8,735 nt of DNA from Acidobacteriota bacterium. GTDB lineage: Bacteria > Acidobacteriota > Thermoanaerobaculia > Gp7-AA8. The number at the start of each line of letters is the position of its first letter. Within the stretch, counting starts at the first letter, position 1. This document shows positions 1-5,724 of the stretch, piece by piece. The notes under the pieces are model-generated. The model made no database searches, had not been told where the DNA came from, and saw only the letters and a program-made list of their open reading frames with translations. The DNA is taken from positions 1-8,735 of the forward strand of contig QHVX01000172.1 in NCBI GenBank assembly GCA_003222375.1, written 5' to 3'. The position numbers were made by a program, and so were the translations under genes.

Positions 1-48
1 GGCCGTTGCTGTTCCGACGGTGAATGTAACTAACGCAGCTAAGAGCAT
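1..48 (-). CDS. N-terminus of a secreted protein (partial, cut by window edge)
   Basis: Reading the minus strand from an ATG at 48-46 gives 16 codons, MLLAALVTFTVGTATA, running off the left edge of the window. This short hydrophobic stretch with an Ala-x-Ala end looks like a Sec signal peptide, so a secreted or periplasmic protein is likely, but nothing of the mature protein is visible and no function can be given. There is no Shine-Dalgarno sequence. An AATAAT hexamer lies 7 nt upstream of the ATG, a spacing also seen before other genes in this window. The gene points the same way as the ATP-grasp gene upstream of it, with an inverted repeat between them. The call rests only on the signal-peptide-like start. 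Confidence 0.5.
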   Translation of the reverse strand, partial: MLLAALVTFTVGTATA

Positions 49-55
49 GGAACGG

Positions 56-61
56 ATTATT
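56..61 (-). promoter_or_regulatory. Possible -10 element of the leftmost gene
   Basis: On the minus strand AATAAT (5 of 6 matches to TATAAT) lies 7 nt before the ATG at 48. Initiation about 7 nt downstream would give a leaderless or nearly leaderless transcript. No convincing -35 was found; the upstream DNA is the CACAGAG inverted repeat. Confidence 0.3.
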
Positions 62-123
62 TCACCACACAGAGCACAGAGCACACTGAGTCTCCCTGTG
101 ATCTCTGTGTGCTCTGTGGTGAA
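61..123. repeat. Imperfect inverted repeat made of CACAGAG units
   Basis: The left arm begins TTCACCACA and the right arm ends TGTGGTGAA, an exact 9-bp inverted match. After a 2-nt bulge the arms pair again over GAGCACA. Two tandem CACAGAG copies lie at 68-74 and 75-81, and two in the opposite orientation at 103-109 and 112-118. The element fills the gap between the stop codon of the ATP-grasp gene (TAG on the minus strand, 126-124) and the promoter region of the next gene. A transcript leaving the ATP-grasp gene could fold it into a hairpin, so it may act as a terminator, although no T-run follows. From memory, similar CACCACAGAG-rich intergenic repeats are scattered through many environmental bacterial genomes; I cannot confirm that here. 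Confidence 0.65.
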
Positions 124-1149
124 CTAGTCCTCGTACCGCGCGGCCGCGACCTCGACGATCTTCTTGATCATCTCGTTGTACGTCCGCTCGCTTCCGCGCG
201 CGGCCATCGCGAACTCGGCCTGCGACGAAAGCCACGGATTCGGATTCGCTTCGAGAACGTAGATCGTCCCGTCTTTTGCGAGGCGCATGTCGATGCGGCC
301 GTAGTCGCGCAGCTTGAGCGCGCGGTAGGTTGTCTTGGCCGCTTCCTGCAGCTTCTCGGCGGTCTCCTCATCGAGATCTTTCGCGAGTGCCGACTTGGTG
401 AGCTTGTACTCTTCGCTCTCCTTGTCGAATTTCACTTCCCGTCCGGCGATCCTCGGTGTGTCGGCGGGAAGCTTCGACAGGTCGAGCTCGACCAGCGGGA
501 GGGCTTCGGGTGGGCGGTTGCCGAGGATGGCGGCGTAGATTTCGCGGCCTTCGATGTACTCCTCGATCAGAATCGGTACGTCCAGCTCTTCGTGCAGATG
601 ATGGATGCGCTCCATCAGCTCCTTGACCGAGTCGACCACCGATCCGACATCGATGCCGATCGATCCATCCTCCGAGACCGGCTTCACGATCAGCGGAAAC
701 TTCACGTCGTGGGAATAGTCGAGTCGGCCCCGATGCGAGACCGCCGAGAACGGCGTCTTGAGTCCGTGGAACTCGACGATCTTTTTCGCGAGCGCCTTGT
801 CCTGCGCGAGCAGCAATCCATGCGGTCCCGATCCGGTGTACTTCACGCCCACCAGGTCCATGAATGCGGGGATGTTCAGATCCTTGGTATCGTCGCCGGC
901 GTAAGACTCGGCAAGATTGAAGACCAGATCGACCTTGGTTCTCGCGAGCGCGAACAGCGTCGCGTCGCGTCCATCGAGCTCGATGTACGACGGCTCGTGA
1001 CCGAGTTTGGTGAGCGCGTCGAAGACTTCTTCGCGGTCTAACTTCGGCCGTCTGCGCCGGCGGCGCCGCGTCGTGTCGTCGTCAACTTCCTTCGCGCCCG
1101 GGTAGGACTCGGTCTCACCCCACACTTCATACAGGACGCCGATCTTCAT
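124..1149 (-). CDS. D-alanine-D-alanine-ligase-like ATP-grasp enzyme
   Basis: This 341-residue protein is an ATP-grasp carboxylate-amine ligase of the Ddl type, expected to activate a carboxylate as acyl phosphate and join it to an amine in the cytoplasm. Visible landmarks in order: an N-terminal fold starting MKIGVLYE; VFNLAESYAGDD and VGVKYTGS near residues 75-107; DKALAK; the ATP-binding strand FPLIVKPVSEDGSIGI; ILIEEYIEGREIYAAILGN; then RIDMR and LEANPNP, carrying the Asp, Glu and Asn expected to bind metal. Canonical Ddl ends this last motif as N-x-x-PG plus a Ser that contacts the terminal D-Ala. Here it reads NPNPWLSSQ, so a substrate other than D-Ala is likely (inference). An insertion after the first strand contains seven consecutive Arg (residues 28-34). 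The gene lies 48 bp downstream of a metallopeptidase gene on the same strand, probably in one transcript. No Shine-Dalgarno sequence precedes the ATG. ATP-grasp family confident, substrate unknown. Confidence 0.85.
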   Translation of the reverse strand: MKIGVLYEVWGETESYPGAKEVDDDTTRRRRRRRPKLDREEVFDALTKLGHEPSYIELDGRDATLFALARTKVDLVFNLAESYAGDDTKDLNIPAFMDLVGVKYTGSGPHGLLLAQDKALAKKIVEFHGLKTPFSAVSHRGRLDYSHDVKFPLIVKPVSEDGSIGIDVGSVVDSVKELMERIHHLHEELDVPILIEEYIEGREIYAAILGNRPPEALPLVELDLSKLPADTPRIAGREVKFDKESEEYKLTKSALAKDLDEETAEKLQEAAKTTYRALKLRDYGRIDMRLAKDGTIYVLEANPNPWLSSQAEFAMAARGSERTYNEMIKKIVEVAAARYED

Positions 1150-1197
1150 GGCGACAAATTTGTATCGTTATATTTTACGACAATGTGCGCGAATGCG
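1150..1197 (-). promoter_or_regulatory. AT-rich gap upstream of the ATP-grasp gene, possible promoter or operator
   Basis: The 48 bp between the two minus-strand genes hold the most AT-rich patch nearby: 1154-1183 has about 7 G/C in 30 bases. It contains a perfect 10-bp palindrome, ACAAATTTGT (1154-1163), and a TCGT/ACGA inverted pair flanking an AT core. On the minus strand -10-like hexamers TATAAC (1172-1167) and TAAAAT (1177-1172) would start transcripts with leaders of about 10-15 nt. The ATP-grasp gene may therefore have its own promoter in addition to readthrough from the peptidase gene. No convincing -35 was found. Confidence 0.3.
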
Positions 1198-2226
1198 TCA
1201 TTCGCGCTCGTCGCGATGCCGGAAGTGGCGCGCCGAAAAGAAATTCGTCATCAACGTCGTGACGTAAACGGTGAGCTCGACGATCTGCTCGCTCTCGCGC
1301 TTTTTGTCGACCACCAGCGCGAGCTCGTCGACTTTCTGGGCGATCGCTTCGAGGAGTGTTTTGACCAGCGAGCGGCGTCCGCCCGTCCAGTAACTGACTT
1401 TGTCGACGATTTCCTTTCGATGCTCGCTGACGACTTCAGACGCTTTGCGCCGGCGATCTTCGGGAACGTCGTCGGCGGCAAGGAAAATGTCGTCGAGATC
1501 GACATCCAGCGCCAGGTCGGCGATCGCCTGCGATTCGTCGGAAGTGTTACCGCGATAGAACTCCTCGATGGTTTCCTTCATGTCCTCGACCGTGAAGTCT
1601 TTTTCGCCCATCGGACGCGCAGGCGGCGTCGCGCCGAGGTCGTGAGCCACGCGATCGACGTAACGGAGCTTCTTCATGGCCGGCCAGTTCTTGTACTTCT
1701 CACGCCAATTCGATCGCGGCGTGAGCCAGACCGCGAAGGTCTCTGCGAAATCTTCGTCGGGATGCTTCTGTGCGTACCAGCCCGCAATGTGACGGACGAA
1801 ATTCCGCGAGAACGGTACGAAGCGATAGTGATCGCGATACGGACGGCGAAACGGACCGAACGTCTCGCGCCATTCGTCGGTCTTGTACAGCTCGTACGCG
1901 TAGTTGAACGCGTGGCCCGCTTCGTGGCGCATGTACATCATGATCTCGCGTTCGTTTTCGATGTCGTTGACCGCGCTCTCGATCGCGCCCAGGCGCGGAT
2001 CGGCGAGATAGAACGGGACGCCGATGATCGGCTCCTCCGACGGACATCCCCACTCGCTGGTCAGATAAAAGGCAGGCCGAAAGTGCTGCAGCCCTTTCGC
2101 CTCCAGCTCCTTGAAAAGCTGCTCGACGAAGCGCTCGATCTGTGATCCTTCGAGCTTGAGCCCGAGCTGCTTGATCGGAATCGGCAGCAGATCGCGGACG
2201 TCCGCCGGGGTCTTTTCGAACAGCAT
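1198..2226 (-). CDS. Putative zinc-binding metallopeptidase
   Basis: The 342-residue product has the zinc-protease motif HEAGH at residues 101-105 (two zinc-binding His and the catalytic Glu). A second conserved block, YAQKHPDEDFAETFAVWL, lies at about 151-168; its Glu-rich core EDFAE likely supplies the third zinc ligand. This pairing resembles the putative zinc-binding metallo-peptidase family (Pfam Peptidase_Mx type, recalled from memory). The C-terminal third (about 210-342) is charged and probably helical. No signal peptide or membrane segment is visible, so the protein is probably cytoplasmic. The start has no Shine-Dalgarno sequence; TAGACT lies 9 nt upstream, in a 26-bp gap to a divergent gene. 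It is the first gene of a likely two-gene unit with the ATP-grasp ligase, suggesting that one enzyme makes and the other trims or removes a peptide-like bond (inference). Substrate unknown. Confidence 0.75.
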   Translation of the reverse strand: MLFEKTPADVRDLLPIPIKQLGLKLEGSQIERFVEQLFKELEAKGLQHFRPAFYLTSEWGCPSEEPIIGVPFYLADPRLGAIESAVNDIENEREIMMYMRHEAGHAFNYAYELYKTDEWRETFGPFRRPYRDHYRFVPFSRNFVRHIAGWYAQKHPDEDFAETFAVWLTPRSNWREKYKNWPAMKKLRYVDRVAHDLGATPPARPMGEKDFTVEDMKETIEEFYRGNTSDESQAIADLALDVDLDDIFLAADDVPEDRRRKASEVVSEHRKEIVDKVSYWTGGRRSLVKTLLEAIAQKVDELALVVDKKRESEQIVELTVYVTTLMTNFFSARHFRHRDERE

Positions 2227-2252
2227 GGGGGAGGTAGTCTAGAATCCCGCGA
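2227..2252. promoter_or_regulatory. 26-bp divergent promoter with two -10 elements sharing one TA
   Basis: Between the metallopeptidase ATG (minus, 2226) and the beta-propeller ATG (plus, 2253) the sequence AGTCTAGAAT (2236-2245) reads as TAGAAT on plus (2240-2245) and TAGACT on minus (2241-2236), with the central TA shared. The hexamers end 7 nt and 9 nt before the respective start codons, so transcription would begin at or within about 3 nt of each ATG. A GGGGGAGG run at 2227-2234 is too far (18 nt) from the plus ATG to be a normal ribosome binding site. No clear -35 was seen on either side. Confidence 0.5.
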
Positions 2253-3207
2253 ATGCGACTGCTAGAGGTCTTTTTCGCCCTCCTCCTGGCCTCCGACTAC
2301 AGCGTCCACATGCTTCCGCTGCCCGCCCCTGCGACCGGCGGCATCTATATGGATTACCTCGCTTACGACGCGCACACGGGCTTCGTCTGGGCGCCGGCGG
2401 GCAACACCGGCGCTGTCGATGTCGTCGACGCAGCCACCGGAAAGGTGACCAAAATCGGCGACTTCGCGACGAAGGAAGTACAGGTTCGCAATGGCCAGCG
2501 CACCTTGGGCCCGACCTCCGCGGCCGTCGGCAAGGGTGTGGTCTACATCGGAAATCGCGCCGACAACAAGATCTGCGCGTTCGACGCGCGGACGCTGGCG
2601 AAGCGAAATTGCGGCGAGATCGATTCGATGCCCGACGGCCTCGCGTACGCGGCGCTGACGAACGAGGTTTGGGTCACTGCGCCGCGCGACAAATCGCTGC
2701 GCATTCTCGACGCATCCGGAAGGGTTCGCAGTCGACGCGAAGCGCGCCCGGTTCTACACGAACCTGGAAGACAAAGATAAAACCCTGGCGATCGATCTTC
2801 GATCGCACCGAACGATCGCGACGTGGAATCCGAACTGCGGCAGCGAAGGGCCGCACGGCCTCCGCGTCGATGAGACCTCAGGATTTCTCTTCGTCGCCTG
2901 CAGCGCGCGCGCGGAAGTGCTCGATGCGGCACACAACGGACAGGTCCTCTCTTCAATCGACACCGGCGACGGCGTCGACGATATCGATTACTCGCCGGCG
3001 GGGCACATGCTTTACGTCGGCGCAGCGAAGGCGGCGAAGCTGACGATCGCGAAAGTCGATCGCAAGGGCAAGCTGTCGCTCGAGGTGGAAGTGCCGACGC
3101 ATGCCGGCGCTCGGAACGGCGTCGTCGCATCAAACGGAAGGATCTTCCTCGCGCACGCCGGGACGGAGCTCAGCGATCTGATTGTGGTTTCGCCGAATCA
3201 GAAATGA
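2253..3207 (+). pseudogene. YVTN/YncE-like beta-propeller gene, frameshifted with an apparent short deletion
   Basis: The N-terminal half, in frame from the ATG at 2253, reads as propeller blades: GAVDVVDAATGKV, VVYIGNRADNKICAFDARTL, GLAYAALTNEVWVTAPRD, LRILDAS. From about 2713 the homologous reading continues in the +1-shifted frame: HPEGFAVDAKRARFYTNLED, then GPHGLRVDETSGFLFVA, DDIDYSPAGHMLYVGAA and NGVVASNGRIFLAH, ending at the stop at 3207. The unshifted frame stops at 2780 after a nonsense tail. Blades usually leave roughly 12-18 residues between a LRILDAS-like and a PEGFAVD-like segment. Here they abut, so several dozen bases seem lost as well as the frame. Joined, the halves give about 318 residues, near the usual size for YncE-like proteins. 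The N-terminus is hydrophobic, so export is possible. A sequencing or assembly error cannot be excluded. Such proteins are usually periplasmic binding or scaffold proteins; ligand unknown. Confidence 0.7.
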
Positions 3208-5287
3208 GTCCCCGCTGCTCGAGCAGCGGCTGCACGACCGGATCGCGGCCGCGGAACGCCCGATACAGCGCCGCCGGGTCCTGCGTGCCGCCGCGCGAGA
3301 GAATCATTTCGCGAAAGCGCTGGCCGTTCGCGCGCGTCATCCCGCCGTTTTCGCGGAACCAGTAGTACGCGTCGTCATCGAGGACTTCGCTCCACAGATA
3401 CGCGTAGTAGCCCGCTGAATATCCGCCGCCCCAGACGTGTGAGAAGTACGTCGTCCGATACCTCGGCGGCACCTCCGGTATGTCGATGCTGTAACGCTTG
3501 AGCGCCTCCGGTTCGAAGCCGTTCACGTCCTGCATCGGCGCATCGGCAGGCAGCGCGTGCCACGCCATGTCGAGAAGCGCGGCCGCGAGGTACTCCGTCG
3601 TCGCGAATCCCTGATTGAACGTGCGCGACTTCTTGATCTTGTCGACGAGGTCGGCCGGCATCGGCTTGCCGGTCTGATAGTGCTTCGCGTAATTCGCGAA
3701 CACCGCCGGCTCGAGCGCCCAATGCTCGTTGAACTGCGATGGGAATTCGACGAAATCGCGCGGCGTGCCGGACAGCGTCGGATATTTCACGGTCGAAAAA
3801 ATCCCGTGCAGCGCGTGGCCGAATTCGTGGAACATCGTGGTGACGTCGCTGAAGCTGAGCAGGGCCGGCTGGCCGGGCGCGGGCTTCGTGAAATTCTCGA
3901 CGTTGTACACCACCGGATGCGTGCCGAGGAGCCGGCTCTGTCCGACGAAGTTGCCGGTCCACGCGCCGCCGCTCTTGTTGTCGCGCGTGAAGAAGTCTCC
4001 GTAGAACAGCGCCAGCGGCTTTCCGTCGGCATCGAAGACATCGAAGACCCGAACGTCGGCTTGATAGACCGGAATGTCCTTTCGCTCCTTGAACGTGAGG
4101 CCGTACAACTTGTTGGCCGCGAAGAAGACGCCGTCGCGTAGAACACGATCGAGCTCGAAATAGGGACGCACCTGTGATTCGTCGAGGTCGTATTCGGCTT
4201 TGCGCACCTGCTCGGCGTAGTACTGCCAATCCCACGGCTGCAGCTTGAAACCGGCGCCTTCTTTGTCGATCAGTTGCTGCATCTTCGACGCTTCGCCGCG
4301 GGCTTTCCGAGTTGCGGCTGGAACCATGTCGGTCATCAGCTTGATGGCGTTGTCGGGAGTCTTCGCCATCTGATCGTCGAGGCCGAAAGCGGCGTAGTTG
4401 GGATATCCGAGGAGCTTGGCGCGTTGAGCGCGGATCTGGGCGAGTCGGGCGACGATCGTGCGCGTGTCGCTCGGGCCGCCGTTGCAGCGATCCGCGGAAG
4501 CGTGGAAGAGCCGCTCGCGCAGCGCGCGATTCTTGAGGTACGTCTGCGGCGGCTGCTGCGTTGTGTTTTGGAGTGTGATCACGAATTTTCCGGCGAGGTT
4601 TCGGCTCTTGGCGGCCTCGGCAGCGGCAGCGATGTCGGCGTCCGGCAAGCCGTCGAGCTCCGATCGGTTATCGAGCGCGAGCGCGCCGGAGCTCGTCGCT
4701 GCCAGCACGCGTTTGCGGTAGTCGGTCGTCAGCTTCGACTGCTCACTATTCAGCGCGGTCAGCGTCGCTTTGTCGGCGTCGGAGAGCAGCGCACCCGCGC
4801 GCACGAAATCGCGGTGGTAGCGTTCGACCAGTTGTTTCGATTCAGGATCGAGATTGAGACTGGCGCGCTGATCGTAGATCGCTTTCACGCGCGCGAAGAG
4901 TTTCGGATTGAGGTAGATCGCATCGCGATGCGCGGACAGCTTCGGCGCCTCTTCGGCTTGAATCTTCTGCAATGTCGGATTCGTGTTGGCCTGCGTCATG
5001 GCGCCGAACACGCGCTGCACGCGCCGCAGCAGCGCGCCGGAGCGCTCCATCGCCTCGATTGTGTTGGCGAGTGTCGGCGGGTCGGTGCTGTTCGCGATGG
5101 CTTCGATCTCCGCCAGCTCGCGTTTCATGCCCTCTTCGATCGCAGGCTGATAGTCGGCGTCCGAGATCTTGTTGAACGCCGGCGCCTCGAATTGGAGTGC
5201 GCTCGGCTTCGCGAATGGATTCGATTCGATTTGCGCCGCCATCGGGATGGCGATGAGCAGCAGCGTGAGCATGATCAGTCGTTTCAT
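3170..5287 (-). CDS. dcp: Periplasmic M3-family metallopeptidase, peptidyl-dipeptidase Dcp-like
   Basis: The 705-residue protein is a zinc peptidase of family M3, of the usual length. Dcp enzymes remove C-terminal dipeptides from short peptides. The zinc motif HEFGH is at residues 487-491, and the third ligand is Glu514 in RDFVEFPSQ. Dcp-specific context follows: FNEHW, then FATTEYLAAALLDMAWH. Near the C-terminus, His617 with Tyr623 and Tyr630 (FSHVWGGGYSAGYYAY) match the substrate-binding His and Tyr residues of thimet-oligopeptidase-type enzymes. The chosen start, MKRLIMLTLLLIAIPMAAQ, is a clear Sec signal peptide. An upstream ATG at 5506 would add 73 unlikely residues across the promoter and the divergent gene. 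TATGCT lies 6 nt before the ATG and there is no Shine-Dalgarno sequence at normal spacing. The 3' end overlaps the beta-propeller gene tail-to-tail by 38 bp. The likely role is peptide turnover in the periplasm, feeding amino-acid uptake. Confidence 0.93.
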   Translation of the reverse strand: MKRLIMLTLLLIAIPMAAQIESNPFAKPSALQFEAPAFNKISDADYQPAIEEGMKRELAEIEAIANSTDPPTLANTIEAMERSGALLRRVQRVFGAMTQANTNPTLQKIQAEEAPKLSAHRDAIYLNPKLFARVKAIYDQRASLNLDPESKQLVERYHRDFVRAGALLSDADKATLTALNSEQSKLTTDYRKRVLAATSSGALALDNRSELDGLPDADIAAAAEAAKSRNLAGKFVITLQNTTQQPPQTYLKNRALRERLFHASADRCNGGPSDTRTIVARLAQIRAQRAKLLGYPNYAAFGLDDQMAKTPDNAIKLMTDMVPAATRKARGEASKMQQLIDKEGAGFKLQPWDWQYYAEQVRKAEYDLDESQVRPYFELDRVLRDGVFFAANKLYGLTFKERKDIPVYQADVRVFDVFDADGKPLALFYGDFFTRDNKSGGAWTGNFVGQSRLLGTHPVVYNVENFTKPAPGQPALLSFSDVTTMFHEFGHALHGIFSTVKYPTLSGTPRDFVEFPSQFNEHWALEPAVFANYAKHYQTGKPMPADLVDKIKKSRTFNQGFATTEYLAAALLDMAWHALPADAPMQDVNGFEPEALKRYSIDIPEVPPRYRTTYFSHVWGGGYSAGYYAYLWSEVLDDDAYYWFRENGGMTRANGQRFREMILSRGGTQDPAALYRAFRGRDPVVQPLLEQRGLISDSAKPQSDR

Positions 5288-5312
5288 GCGCGAAGCATAT
5301 ACTCCCGTTTTG
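5288..5312. promoter_or_regulatory. 25-bp divergent promoter with two -10 elements sharing one TA
   Basis: Between the M3 peptidase ATG (minus, 5287) and the cupin ATG (plus, 5313) the sequence AGCATATACT (5294-5303) reads as TATACT on plus (5298-5303) and TATGCT on minus (5299-5294), sharing the central TA. The hexamers end 9 nt and 6 nt before the start codons. This is the same A-N3-TA-N3-T layout as at 2236-2245. Transcripts would be leaderless or carry only a few leader bases. A GGGAG on the minus strand lies about 14-18 nt from the M3 start, too far for ordinary ribosome binding. Confidence 0.55.
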
Positions 5313-5678
5313 ATGGCCAAGCTCGTCGACACGCCGCGCGTGATCGAAGCGGCTGGAAACAAACCGAAACGCATCGAGGAATTCATCGGGCGCGTCGCGA
5401 CCGAAACGCCGTCAGTCAGCGTGGCGCGCATGCGCAGTCCATCGGGATGGATCGAGCCCGGACAGACTCCGGAATTCGACGAATACACGCTCGTGCTCGC
5501 GGGCATGTTGCGCGTGACGACGCGGGATGGACAGCTCGACGTGCGCGCCGGTCAGGCGGTCATCGCGCCGCGCGGGGCATGGGTGCAGTACAGCACCCCC
5601 TCCTCGGAAGGTGCTGAATACATTGCAGTTTGCGTCCCGGCGTTTTCGATGGACGATGTCCATCGGGACGCTAAGTGA
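5313..5678 (+). CDS. Small single-domain cupin protein
   Basis: This is a 121-residue protein, the size of a single cupin barrel. Residues about 45-110 show the paired beta-strand pattern of a cupin: GWIEPGQTPEFDEYTLVLAG (motif 1 region), then VRAGQAVIAPRGAWVQYS (motif 2 region) and EGAEYIAVCVPAF. The usual metal-binding His residues are absent: motif 1 carries Glu54, Asp56 and Glu57 instead of HxH, motif 2 has Trp90 where His is common, and the only His is in the C-terminal VHRD. It may be metal-free, use acidic ligands, or act as a small-molecule binding protein. No signal peptide, so cytoplasmic. The start at 5313 was preferred over an ATG at 5169 because the latter lies inside the M3 gene and its promoter, and TATACT sits 9 nt upstream. 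The gene is 46 bp upstream of the CAP gene and may be co-transcribed. Specific function unknown. Confidence 0.8.
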   Translation: MAKLVDTPRVIEAAGNKPKRIEEFIGRVATETPSVSVARMRSPSGWIEPGQTPEFDEYTLVLAGMLRVTTRDGQLDVRAGQAVIAPRGAWVQYSTPSSEGAEYIAVCVPAFSMDDVHRDAK

Positions 5679-5724
5679 CCCCACTCACGCATACTTTTCG
5701 GCGACTTCACGCTTAATGGGAAAC

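Noticed and set aside
61..123. CRISPR array from the repeated CACAGAG units
   Set aside because: The units are 7 bp, directly adjacent or inverted, with no regular spacers; the structure is a palindrome, not an array.
109..1041. 310-codon plus-strand open frame opposite the ATP-grasp gene
   Set aside because: No domain is recognisable. It starts inside the inverted repeat, and its composition matches a shadow of the minus-strand gene, which has clear Ddl motifs.
1183..2145. 320-codon plus-strand open frame opposite the zinc peptidase
   Set aside because: Antisense shadow. The minus strand carries HEAGH and EDFAE motifs, and the plus frame has no conserved pattern.
2227..2234. GGGGGAGG as ribosome binding site of the beta-propeller gene
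   Set aside because: It ends 18 nt before the ATG, too far for normal ribosome positioning, and lies upstream of the -10-like TAGAAT, so it would not be in a leaderless transcript.
2543..3133. 196-codon minus-strand frame opposite the beta-propeller gene
   Set aside because: Arg/Ser/Pro-rich with no motif; the plus strand clearly encodes propeller blades in two frames here.
3170..5506. Longer M3 peptidase reading starting at 5506
   Set aside because: The extra 73 residues cross the divergent promoter and most of the cupin gene's 5' half and lack family similarity. The ATG at 5287 begins a proper signal peptide.
4274..5617. Long plus-strand open frame (447 codons) antisense to the M3 peptidase
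   Set aside because: It is Arg/His/Leu-rich with no recognisable motif, covers the M3 gene and its promoter, and is a typical high-GC antisense shadow of a gene with strong family motifs on the other strand.
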